The translations under genes were made by a program, and so were the position numbers. Of a stretch of 13,062 bases of DNA, positions 6,801-13,062 are shown piece after piece; position 1 is the first letter of the stretch; each line of letters starts with the position of its first letter. This stretch comes from JBCCJA01 sp039045975. GTDB taxonomy: Bacteria > Planctomycetota > Planctomycetia > Planctomycetales > Planctomycetaceae. The DNA is taken from positions 1-13,062 of the forward strand of contig JBCCJA010000081.1 of assembly GCA_039045975.1 (NCBI GenBank), written 5' to 3'. Below the pieces are notes generated by a model that was not told where the DNA came from, did no database searches, and saw nothing but the letters and a program-made list of their open reading frames with translations.

Positions 6801-6937
6801 ATCGGTGTGTCGTCGATCGGGATTACGTCGTGAGGACGGTTGTGGCTGCGGGCACGGCGTCTTGTCGTTCCGTGACTTGGCCCGGGGGGGAAGGCCGTGC
6901 GTTATCCGGCACTGGCTGAAGGCCAGTGCCACCCGCC
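6801..6937 (+). repeat. ~135-bp intergenic repeat, copy 1
   Basis: The copy begins ATCGGTGTGTCG and contains GATTACGTCGT, GGGCACGGCGTCTTGTCGTT and GGCCCGG. It ends in a perfect 9-bp-stem hairpin (6908-6916 with 6922-6930, loop TGAAG) followed by CACCCGCC. It lies between the G8 gene and the small exported-protein gene, in the same orientation as both. The end of the copy is ~70 nt before the start codon at 7008, so it could be part of that gene's leader. No protein-coding potential is apparent. Confidence 0.85.
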
Positions 6938-7007
6938 GCGCCCGGTATCGCGAGCCCGTCCCGCGGCGTTACTGTCCGGCGTTGTCCCGATTACCGAGGG
7001 CGGACCG

Positions 7008-7532
7008 ATGGCGCGAGTCTGTTTGATCGCTGCGATGTGCTGGGGCTTTGCCGTCGTCCAGTGTTCGGCCGGTCCGATCGAGGCCAGTGAGACGGACACG
7101 GTCGGTGCGCCGCCGCGGGTCAAGCTGCTGTTCGCGACGACGTTGTTGATGAAGCGTCTCGAGCCGGTCGGACTCACAGAGGCCCAGCGGGCCGAGTGCG
7201 ACCGGCTAGCCCGAGAATTGGCAACGGCCGTCCGCGCACGCCGGGCCGAGGTCGACATCGGCCGCGAACTGATCAAACACCGGGACGCGGTTTACGGCGG
7301 CATGCGGCGGGAAGGCCGCGACCCGGCCGACGAGGGTTTCTGGGACGAATTTCAACGCCGCACCGGCGTGACCGACCCGCAACGGGAGGTCTTCGAGGAG
7401 ACCCCGAAACTCGTCGCCGCCTATCGCGTCGCGGTGATGGCGCTACTCACGCCGGAGCAGAAGCGGTCGCTGCCGAAACGCGGGAAGCGAAAGGCGGCGG
7501 CGGAAACACCCGCCGAAGGTTCCGCGGACTGA
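7008..7532 (+). CDS. Small exported protein, weakly CpxP/Spy-like
   Basis: A 174-residue protein. The ATG at 7008 is preferred over an upstream in-frame ATG (6897) because GAGGG (6996-7000) precedes it at 7-nt spacing and because it begins a typical signal peptide (residues ~1-22, hydrophobic ARVCLIAAMCWGFAVV, probable cleavage around CSA-GP). The upstream ATG would run through the hairpin repeat. The mature part is mostly charged helix: LTEAQRAECDRLA (56-68) and LTPEQKRSLPKR (147-158), with FWDEFQRRTGVTDPQREVFEE between. Paired 'LTxxQ'-type helices recall periplasmic CpxP/Spy-like proteins, but the match is loose. The C-terminus is Lys/Arg/Ala-rich and probably disordered. It follows the G8 gene on the same strand after 272 bp containing repeat copy 1, and is convergent with the next gene. 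Function is unknown. Confidence 0.7.
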   Translation: MARVCLIAAMCWGFAVVQCSAGPIEASETDTVGAPPRVKLLFATTLLMKRLEPVGLTEAQRAECDRLARELATAVRARRAEVDIGRELIKHRDAVYGGMRREGRDPADEGFWDEFQRRTGVTDPQREVFEETPKLVAAYRVAVMALLTPEQKRSLPKRGKRKAAAETPAEGSAD

Positions 7533-7548
7533 CGGCCCGGTCGGGCCG
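7533..7548. terminator. Candidate bidirectional terminator hairpin
   Basis: CGGCCCG (7533-7539) pairs perfectly with CGGGCCG (7542-7548), starting at the base after the TGA of the upstream gene and 12 bp from the stop of the convergent gene. The symmetric position between two convergent genes suggests transcription termination, but no T-run follows on either strand. Confidence 0.4.
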
Positions 7549-7560
7549 CCCGGCACCCGG

Positions 7561-7869
7561 TCAACCGCCGTTTTCGAGGTCGTCGACGAGTCGCCGCCAC
7601 CAGTCTTCGAGTCTGCCTTCGCGGTAGGCGGTCATTAGGCCGGCGAGCCGCGGGGAGGCGGTCGGGCGGAGCATGCCGTCGAGGTCGGGCCGGGTGAACC
7701 ACTGCCACGCGAGCGTCTCGTCGGCCGTCGGCGGGTCGTCGTCGGGGCACCATTCGTAGCCGCCTTCGCCGACGCCGATCGTGGTGCCGAAGAGGGCTTT
7801 CAGACAGGCGAGTCGGTCGTCGACGCGGTCGGGTTCGGTGACTGCGGCGACGGTGTGCGAAATATCCAT
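7561..7869 (-). CDS. 102-residue hypothetical protein
   Basis: This short acidic protein has a natural-looking composition with five Trp residues (W40, W55, W57, W90, W91). It contains an acidic/proline stretch CPDDDPPTADE (41-51) and ends in a helical EDWWRRLVDDLENG segment. There is no signal peptide or membrane segment, so it is probably cytoplasmic. I do not recognise a family; the pattern loosely resembles small SMI1/KNR4-like or immunity-type proteins, but nothing decisive is visible. The ATG at 7867-7869 lacks a strong ribosome-binding sequence. It ends 28 bp from the convergent exported-protein gene, and its start faces repeat copy 2 and the divergent sulfatase operon. Confidence 0.6.
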   Translation of the reverse strand: MDISHTVAAVTEPDRVDDRLACLKALFGTTIGVGEGGYEWCPDDDPPTADETLAWQWFTRPDLDGMLRPTASPRLAGLMTAYREGRLEDWWRRLVDDLENGG

Positions 7870-7900
7870 CGATCTGGGCCTGACTTACTCGCTGCTCGGG

Positions 7901-8034
7901 TCGGTGTGTCGGGGAGCGGGATTACGTCGTTAAAGCGGATGTGGCCGCAAGTACGGCGTCTTGTCGTTCCGCGACTCGGCCCGGCGGAAGGTGGCCTGTC
8001 ACTCGGCACTGGCTGAAGGCCAATGCCACCCGCC
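7901..8034 (+). repeat. ~135-bp intergenic repeat, copy 2
   Basis: This copy is about 80% identical to copy 3 by hand alignment, with the longest identical blocks at the start (TCGGTGTGTCG) and in CGGCCCGGCGGAAGG (7976-7990). Its end hairpin (8005-8013 with 8019-8027) has one change, C-A on this strand but G-T wobble if the other strand is transcribed. It occupies the divergent region between the 102-residue gene and the sulfatase operon. Confidence 0.85.
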
Positions 8035-8116
8035 GGGGCCGCAGAAGGTTTCACATGCAATCACCATACCGAGACAGTAAGATAGAAATGTGATGTAGTA
8101 ATTGCCGTCTAGGTGT

Positions 8117-8150
8117 TGCCGTGTAAATGGCCGACGGCGAAGTCACGGCA
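8117..8150 (+). promoter_or_regulatory. Dyad in the leader of the sulfatase operon
   Basis: TGCCGTG (8117-8123) and CACGGCA (8144-8150) are exact inverted repeats 20 nt apart, ~50 nt before the first sulfatase ATG. Just upstream (8050-8105) lies an AT-rich patch that probably holds the operon promoter, although no clear -35/-10 pair could be picked. The dyad may be an operator or an RNA stem; this is inference. Confidence 0.3.
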
Positions 8151-8202
8151 CGAGAGATCCCGCTTCTAAAGGGCGGTCATTATCTCCGAACGCGAGCGAC
8201 AA

Positions 8203-9723
8203 ATGACATCGATGAAAGCGGCCTGTTGCGACTTTGTTTGCGGTGACCGGAAGCGCTTTCTCCGCCTCGTCCTCCTGTGTGTGGCGGTCGCTGCATGTCG
8301 GGGCGTCGTCTCTGCCGCCGAAGACGGGCGGCCGAATGTTTTGTTTATCGCCGTCGACGATTTGCGGTCGCAACTCGGCTGCTACGGCCACGACGATATG
8401 GTCACGCCGAACATTGACGCGCTCGCAAGGCGTGGCGTCCTGTTTCGCAATCACTACGTGTCCAACCCGGTCTGTATCCCGTCGCGTGCCGCGTTACTGA
8501 CGAGCCTGCGGTCGGAGCGGACGCGGCAGGTCTACGGACCGGCCCAATGGCCGAAAGTCGAAGGCGTCCGCACGCTCGGCAGGACGTTCGGCGACGCGGG
8601 CTATTTCACCGCGTCGCTGGGGAAGATCTGGCACACGAAAGAATCACTCCCGGAGGACGTCGCCGACCGCTTCGATTACTCCTGGAAACGGGACGGCGAC
8701 GCGATCTACGCCGACCCGGAACTCTCCCGCATACGGGCGGGCCTCGATTACAGTCAGAAGAAATCGGCCTCCAGTATAAAGAAACGGCTCCCGGCCGCCG
8801 AGGGGCCGCTCGACGTCCCGGACGAGGCGTACGGCGACGGGCAGATGACCGGGATCGTCGTCGACCTGCTCGGCGAAAAAGCGGCCGGCGACGAGCCGTT
8901 CCTGATCATGGTCGGTTTTCAGAAACCGCACCTGCCGTTCAACGCCCCGAAGAAATATTGGGATTTATACGACGCGGTCAATCCGCCCGGCACGCCGTCG
9001 CTAGAGGCTTTACCGGAGAATGCGTCCAACTACGAGCTCCGTAAGAATCACGAACTGTGGAAGTACCGTGAGGGCTTCAGCTTCAAGAAGCCGCCGGCGG
9101 GCGAAGACGCCGCGAGGCTCCGTCACGCCTATGCCGCGTGTGTCAGCTACGTCGACGCACAGATCGGCAAGATCATGGCGGCCGTCGATGACCTGGGACT
9201 GAGCGAGAATACGGTCATCGTCTTTTGGAGCGACCACGGCTATCAGCTCGGACACCTCGCGAGCTGGACGAAGTCGACGAATTTCGAGATGACCGCCGGC
9301 TCGCCGTTAATAATCGCCGCTCCGGGATTCGGCGGCGATGTGACGAGTTCAAAAGTCGTCGCGTCGGTCGACCTGTTCCCGACGCTGCTGGATCTGTGCG
9401 GCTTGCCGGAGCTGCGAGTCAGCGACGGGGTCAGCCTGCGGCCGCTGCTCGAAGACGCCGCGTCCCCGTCCTGGGACCGGCCCGCGTACCACGTCGTCCG
9501 CCGCAGCGGCGTCGTCGGCCGTGCGGTACGTGACGGCCGGTTTCGTTACGTCGAATGGCGTAAAGGCTGGACGCGACAGAGCCCGGTCGTCGAGATCGAG
9601 TTGTACGACTTCGCGGAGCATCCCGAAGAGCGCGTGAACGTCGCGGAGTCGCCGCGGTATGCGTCCGACCGGGCACGGCTCGCAGGGCTGCTGTGGGATT
9701 GGGCGGTGCCCGATGCGATCTGA
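8203..9723 (+). CDS. Iduronate-2-sulfatase-like secreted sulfatase
   Basis: A 506-residue type I sulfatase that would hydrolyse a sulfate ester on a glycan. The C-I-P-S-R motif (91-95) carries the Cys that is converted to formylglycine by a maturase encoded elsewhere. Other active-site residues match human iduronate-2-sulfatase in order: VDD (D52, D53), GKIWH (K141, H144), KPH (K241, H243), SDHG (D344, H345) and WTKSTNFE (K356). This points to the S1_7-type subfamily; the natural substrate may be a sulfated uronic acid or another 2-O-sulfated sugar. The N-terminus has a signal peptide (hydrophobic 21-32), with cleavage near VSA-AE (38); V-A-A-C at 29-32 could alternatively be a lipobox. No strong ribosome-binding sequence is seen; a second ATG three codons on is possible. 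It is the first gene of a three-gene operon. Confidence 0.92.
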   Translation: MTSMKAACCDFVCGDRKRFLRLVLLCVAVAACRGVVSAAEDGRPNVLFIAVDDLRSQLGCYGHDDMVTPNIDALARRGVLFRNHYVSNPVCIPSRAALLTSLRSERTRQVYGPAQWPKVEGVRTLGRTFGDAGYFTASLGKIWHTKESLPEDVADRFDYSWKRDGDAIYADPELSRIRAGLDYSQKKSASSIKKRLPAAEGPLDVPDEAYGDGQMTGIVVDLLGEKAAGDEPFLIMVGFQKPHLPFNAPKKYWDLYDAVNPPGTPSLEALPENASNYELRKNHELWKYREGFSFKKPPAGEDAARLRHAYAACVSYVDAQIGKIMAAVDDLGLSENTVIVFWSDHGYQLGHLASWTKSTNFEMTAGSPLIIAAPGFGGDVTSSKVVASVDLFPTLLDLCGLPELRVSDGVSLRPLLEDAASPSWDRPAYHVVRRSGVVGRAVRDGRFRYVEWRKGWTRQSPVVEIELYDFAEHPEERVNVAESPRYASDRARLAGLLWDWAVPDAI

Positions 9724-11212
9724 GGGCCCGGTACGATTTTGGACGTCATTCGATTGTGCGATCGTCTGCATCGCATGCGGTATCGCATTTACAGCGGCGG
9801 CTTATGCGGAAGCCGGCACGGTCCCTGATCGCCCCAACATCATTTTGATGATGGCGGACGACCTCGGGTACGGTGACTTGGGCTGCTTCGGGCACCCGGT
9901 GATCGCGACGCCGAATATCGACGCCCTCGCCGCCCAGGGAACGCGGTACACGACTTTCTACGCGGGCCACCCGACCTGTTCGCCGAGCCGGGCCGCGATG
10001 ATGACGGGCCGGACCCCGTTCCGGAGCGGAATATATAACTACATCCCGGGCGACTCCTGCGTCCACCTGCGTCACGACGAAGTCACGCTCGCCGAACTCT
10101 GCGAGTCCGCAGGATACCGCACGGCTTTCTTCGGGAAGTGGGGGCTCATCGGCGACATGGACGACGCGTCGCAGGCGTCTCCGGGCGACCAGGGTTTCGA
10201 TCACTGGTTCGCGACGCATAACAACGCCGACCCGTCGCACGCGGATCCGACGAATTTCTACGAAAACGGCGAGCCGCTCGGGGAGCTGACCGGGTTCAGC
10301 TCACAGATCGTCGTCGACCGGGCCGTGAAGTGGCTGGATGCGAACGCGGGAGGAGACGAACCTTTTTTCCTCGTGCTCTGGTTCCACGAGCCTCACCTGG
10401 AGCTGGCGCAGCCGGAGGAGTACACCCGTCGGTACGCGGCGTACGCGCCGCAGGAATCTTTGTACTACGGGAACGTCGAGCACCTCGATCATCAGGTCGG
10501 CAGACTGCTGGAATATATTGACGAAGCCGGGATCGATGACGCCTGGGTGACGTTCACTTCGGACAACGGCGGGAAGCAACAAGCGGGTGCGCGGAACGGC
10601 GGGCTCCGCGGCGGCAAGGCGTCGTTCTATGACGGCGGGCTGCGGGTCCCGACGGTGATGCGGTGGCCGGGTGTGATCGAAGCGGGTGCCGTCGTCGGAA
10701 CGCCCCTGACGTTTTTTGACTTTTTCCCGACCTATTGCGACCTGTTGGGGTCCGAGCGGCCGGCGGACCGCGATTTCGACGGCTGCAGTCTATTGCCGAT
10801 ACTCACAGGCGGTCGCGTGGAACGATCAGCGCTGCCGCTATGGATCGGGCGTCATCACGCGGTCGTCCGCGAGGGGGAGTGGAAATTGCTCGCCCGGTTC
10901 GAGCGTTTTCGGCCCGGCCAGACCCTGACAGAGTATTTTAAGACACGCCGCCCGGCCTCCTTCGAACTTTACAACTTAAAAGATGATCCGAAAGAGAGGC
11001 ATGACCTGTCCGACCGGTCTCCCGACAAGCTTCGGTCATTAAGTCAAGTGTTGCAATCGCGATTGACCGGCGTGCAAGCCGAGATCGTCACGTGGGGCGG
11101 GCGGAACGTCGTGCCCGAGAAGGCGGCGAGAAATCTGGGCGGCCGCTTTCCGGCCGGGTCTTGGAAGACGTTGTCTGCCGAACGCCAGGAATATCTCGGA
11201 CACGAGAGATGA
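9713..11212 (+). CDS. Secreted arylsulfatase-type sulfatase
   Basis: A 499-residue type I sulfatase. ATG 9713 is chosen because it begins a clear signal peptide (hydrophobic 14-31, cleavage near AYA-EA); an ATG 18 codons earlier would put a polar stretch in front. It overlaps the end of the previous gene by 11 nt, which suggests coupled translation. Motifs are MADD (D49, D50), C-S-P-S-R (89-93; C89 becomes formylglycine), GKWGL (K142), HEPH (H225, H228), SDNG (D284, N285) and GGKASFYDGGLRVP (K302). The usual GKWH has Gly instead of His at 144. This variant occurs in some arylsulfatase-A-like families, so the enzyme is probably active but of a distinct subfamily. ELYNLKDDPKERHDL (418-432) is the standard C-terminal sulfatase motif. 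The substrate is unknown; context suggests a sulfated polysaccharide. Confidence 0.92.
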   Translation: MRSEGPVRFWTSFDCAIVCIACGIAFTAAAYAEAGTVPDRPNIILMMADDLGYGDLGCFGHPVIATPNIDALAAQGTRYTTFYAGHPTCSPSRAAMMTGRTPFRSGIYNYIPGDSCVHLRHDEVTLAELCESAGYRTAFFGKWGLIGDMDDASQASPGDQGFDHWFATHNNADPSHADPTNFYENGEPLGELTGFSSQIVVDRAVKWLDANAGGDEPFFLVLWFHEPHLELAQPEEYTRRYAAYAPQESLYYGNVEHLDHQVGRLLEYIDEAGIDDAWVTFTSDNGGKQQAGARNGGLRGGKASFYDGGLRVPTVMRWPGVIEAGAVVGTPLTFFDFFPTYCDLLGSERPADRDFDGCSLLPILTGGRVERSALPLWIGRHHAVVREGEWKLLARFERFRPGQTLTEYFKTRRPASFELYNLKDDPKERHDLSDRSPDKLRSLSQVLQSRLTGVQAEIVTWGGRNVVPEKAARNLGGRFPAGSWKTLSAERQEYLGHER

Positions 11213-12384
11213 ACGCTCGAAGATCTCGGCACGACACGACGTGGCTGCGGGTTTGTCTCGCATTGCTTGCGGGTGCGTTTTCGGCCCCGGGGTCGGCGTC
11301 GGAAGGGCTTTCCGATCCCGACGCGACGCCCGAGACGGTCCGGCTTTATAAGAATCTGCGGGCGATCGCGGGCGAACGTCTTCTCGTCGGCCAATACGCG
11401 CCCTACACACGCGGGAAGTACACGCAGCCCGAGGCCGCGCGAGCTGTCGAGCCTGCCTACGACCGGACGGACATGCACGCCCTCACCGGGGCTCATCCGG
11501 CGGTGGTCGAACTCGGGTTACACAAAACAGAGCACTACGACTACTGGCGGCGACTCGTACCGGAGCTGCATCGACGCGGGGTCGTGATCAGCTTCAGCAC
11601 GCACTCGCAAAACCCGGATTTGGCCGTCCCGCCGAACGACTCGCATAAGAGCAACGAGGGCGACCCGGTCGGGAAAGTGCTCGACCGCAACTCAGCCGAT
11701 CATCGGGCCTATCTAGCCGTGCTCGACGGCTACGCCGATTTCCTCGGATCGCTCAAAGACGACGACGGTCGAGCGATCCCGCTTTTATTCCGGCCTTACC
11801 ACGAATACACCGGGTGGTGGTTCTGGTGGGGCACGAGGACCGCGACGCCGGAGCAGTTCAATGAGTTGTGGGTGATGACGGTTGACTATTTCCGGCACAC
11901 CCGCGGGCTGCACAACCTGATTTGGGTCATTTCGCCGAGCAAACCGGTCACCGAAGAAAAGTACATGAGCCGCTTTCCGGGCACCGATTACGTCGACGTG
12001 TTGGGTTTCGATGTCTATGCGCCCGGCGACGGCTCTCCGATCCTTTTGGAGAGCGCACGGTCCGCGGTCGGCCTGGCGCGTCGTTTCGGGAAGATCGCCG
12101 CGGTGACCGAGTATGGCTACAAAAAAGGCATCTCGCCGGAGACGCCCGCGAACTTTTACAGCGCGATGTTGACCGACAATATCTTGCCCGACGAGGTCGC
12201 GCGCGATGTCGCTTACGCGGTGACCTGGTTCGGCCGCGAGCCGCAGGAGGACGACGCGACCGGGAATTGGAGCCCGTACCATGACGAGCCCACTTCACGT
12301 CACGTGTATGCAGATTTTATAAAATTTCGTCGGCACCCCTGGACGGCGTTCGAAGGCGACGTCCAGGGCCTCTACGGCGATTGA
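11209..12384 (+). CDS. GH26 endo-glycanase (mannanase-type)
   Basis: A 391-residue glycoside hydrolase family 26 protein. ATG 11209 overlaps the sulfatase stop as ATGA, which fixes the likely start and implies translational coupling; an in-frame start 39 codons upstream would lie inside the sulfatase. A signal peptide covers ~1-31 (LRVCLALLAGAFSAPGSAS). The GH26 acid/base motif is FRPYHEYTGWWFWWG (194-208) with E199; the nucleophile is E301 in AAVTEYGY. SFSTHSQNP (128-136) corresponds to the strand preceding these in the barrel. Most GH26 enzymes are endo-beta-1,4-mannanases; a few cut beta-1,3-xylan, so the exact linkage is not certain. No carbohydrate-binding module or membrane anchor is seen. 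With two sulfatases upstream, a sulfated mannan-type polysaccharide is the simplest substrate. Confidence 0.9.
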   Translation: MNARRSRHDTTWLRVCLALLAGAFSAPGSASEGLSDPDATPETVRLYKNLRAIAGERLLVGQYAPYTRGKYTQPEAARAVEPAYDRTDMHALTGAHPAVVELGLHKTEHYDYWRRLVPELHRRGVVISFSTHSQNPDLAVPPNDSHKSNEGDPVGKVLDRNSADHRAYLAVLDGYADFLGSLKDDDGRAIPLLFRPYHEYTGWWFWWGTRTATPEQFNELWVMTVDYFRHTRGLHNLIWVISPSKPVTEEKYMSRFPGTDYVDVLGFDVYAPGDGSPILLESARSAVGLARRFGKIAAVTEYGYKKGISPETPANFYSAMLTDNILPDEVARDVAYAVTWFGREPQEDDATGNWSPYHDEPTSRHVYADFIKFRRHPWTAFEGDVQGLYGD

Positions 12385-12668
12385 AGACGGGAAGGTAGCG
12401 TCCGCCTACGGCATCCGCGATGCCCGACCGCAGGGCGAGCAGGTGTCGTTCGAAGTGCTCGGCGAGCAACTCGGTAAATAAGTCTGCGTGCGTCGACAGC
12501 ATGTCGCGAAGCATCGGACCGAGCTTCGGGTCGTTCAGCGTCGAGCCGAAGGTGCAGTGCGGGCGGGTGGTCCGGAGGGTACCTTTGCTGGATGGTCCGG
12601 ACCGCGTCCGGATCGTGAAAGCGACAGAGGTAAGGCAATTCGTGTTGTTTGTACGTTGAACGCCACAA
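12317..12668 (-). pseudogene. Probable frameshifted hypothetical gene
   Basis: Two minus-strand frames join into one protein-like sequence. From a TTG at 12668 the frame reads WRSTYKQHELPYLCRF...AVRTIQQRYPPDHP. Near 12558-12563 the plausible reading switches frame to HCTFGSTLNDPKLGPMLRD, then DLFTELLAEHFERHLLALR and GGRYLPVFN. Codon third positions in the second part are mostly G or C, as in the real genes here, whereas the other frame becomes Arg/Pro-rich after the switch. The second frame would overlap the end of the GH26 gene if it ran to its stop at 12317, so the true 3' end is uncertain. The family is unknown. It is either a decayed gene or a sequencing error in an intact ~100-residue one. 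Confidence 0.4.
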
Positions 12669-12751
12669 GACATTGCCGTGGCGATTGTCTGACCTCCTGT
12701 GACAGAGTCACCAGGGACTCCGTCCGGGCCACCCGCCTAAACGCTACCCGG

Positions 12752-12885
12752 ATCGGTGTGTCGTGCAGCGGGATAACGTCGTTAGGACGTGTGTGGCCGC
12801 GGGCACGGCGTGTTGTCGTTACGTGATCCGGCCCGGCGGAAGGCTGTCGATATCCGGCACTGTTTGAATGCCGGTGCCACCCGCC
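12752..12885 (+). repeat. ~135-bp intergenic repeat, copy 3
   Basis: This copy has the same ends (ATCGGTGTGTCG to CACCCGCC) and internal blocks as copies 1 and 2, with the hairpin partly degenerate (12856-12862 with 12872-12878, one T-G wobble; inner pairs lost; alternative 6-bp stem 12854-12859/12869-12874). It lies between the frameshifted gene and the partial gene at the window edge, both of which are on the opposite strand. Confidence 0.85.
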
Positions 12886-12948
12886 GTTTCGACTCTGCGG
12901 ATGAATTCAGCCTGAAATTACAGCCCGAGCGGTGACGAGGATTTTGCA

Positions 12949-13062
12949 TTAAGCGATGTCGGTCGTGAGTGAGGCGGTGTGGAAGATCGCGAGTTTGGCC
13001 GTCACGAACGGCCTTACGCGGCGGAACCGGCGTACCCACGGCGGCAGCGTCGTCAGGCCCCA
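12949..13062 (-). CDS. C-terminal end of a gene running off the window
   Basis: Reading the minus strand from the window edge gives 37 open codons ending in TAA (12949-12951): WGLTTLPPWVRRF...VTAKLAIFHTASLTTDIA. Third codon positions are overwhelmingly G/C, as in the window's genuine genes, and the composition is protein-like. The start lies outside the window, so the family cannot be assigned. It ends 63 bp from repeat copy 3. Confidence 0.5.
   Translation of the reverse strand, partial: WGLTTLPPWVRRFRRVRPFVTAKLAIFHTASLTTDIA

Noticed and set aside
8035..8202. A definite sigma-70 promoter before the sulfatase operon
   Set aside because: AT-rich bases are present, but no -35/-10 pair with proper spacing could be defended by eye.
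9659..9712. Upstream start of the second sulfatase
   Set aside because: It would add 18 polar residues before the signal peptide and lengthen the overlap; 9713 gives a normal signal peptide.
11092..11208. Upstream start of the GH26 protein
   Set aside because: It lies inside the sulfatase gene; the ATGA overlap at 11209 starts a normal signal peptide.
12782..13039. 85-codon minus-strand frame, resembling 6690-6932 and part of 7800-8060
   Set aside because: The similar peptides (for example SRNDKTPCP and SRNDNTPCP) come from translating the ~135-bp repeat; they are useful as evidence of the repeat, not of genes.
1..13062. tRNA, rRNA, CRISPR array, transposase or phage genes
   Set aside because: None was recognisable on either strand; the repeats are not evenly spaced and have no nearby cas-like or recombinase genes.

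Overview
The window looks like chromosomal DNA from a high-GC member of the Planctomycetota. The main clues are two secreted formylglycine sulfatases next to a GH26 mannanase, a 1,183-residue secreted G8/beta-helix protein whose N-terminus carries the LEQRTMLSG version of the planctomycete LEPR-XLL-like motif, and intergenic DNA littered with short GC-rich hairpin repeats. This assignment is inference; there is no rRNA or marker gene, and no tRNA or CRISPR array was seen.

Layout. Positions 1-334 hold a cluster of repeats: a perfect 22-bp inverted repeat, two hairpins and a 25-bp direct repeat. A minus-strand membrane protein of unknown function (335-1150), visibly AT-richer than the rest, ends right against that cluster. 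Positions 1151-1986 look non-coding and contain more hairpins of the same family. A GTG-started protein with homing-endonuclease-associated repeats but no visible nuclease domain follows (1987-2649). A 534-bp gap whose last ~155 bp is a chain of stem-loops leads into the large CEMIP/TMEM2-like G8 protein (3184-6735). Next come a small exported protein (7008-7532) and a convergent 102-residue hypothetical protein (7561-7869).

Positions 8203-12384 form a tight three-gene operon: an iduronate-2-sulfatase-like sulfatase, an arylsulfatase-type sulfatase and a GH26 glycanase. The genes overlap by 11 and 4 nt and all three products have export signals. Together they suggest desulfation and cleavage of a sulfated mannan-type polysaccharide outside the cytoplasm. 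After the operon lie a probable frameshifted gene remnant (minus strand) and the C-terminal end of a gene that runs off the window (minus strand).

Two observations stand out. First, the G8 domain of the big protein is split by a LamG (concanavalin-like) domain whose C-terminal half precedes its N-terminal half, that is, a circularly permuted domain inserted inside another domain, with short similar sequences at both junctions. Second, a ~135-bp intergenic repeat occurs three times (6801-6937, 7901-8034, 12752-12885), always on the same strand and always ending in a 9-bp-stem hairpin. Four further hairpins in the window share that hairpin's ends but have different, still complementary, stems.
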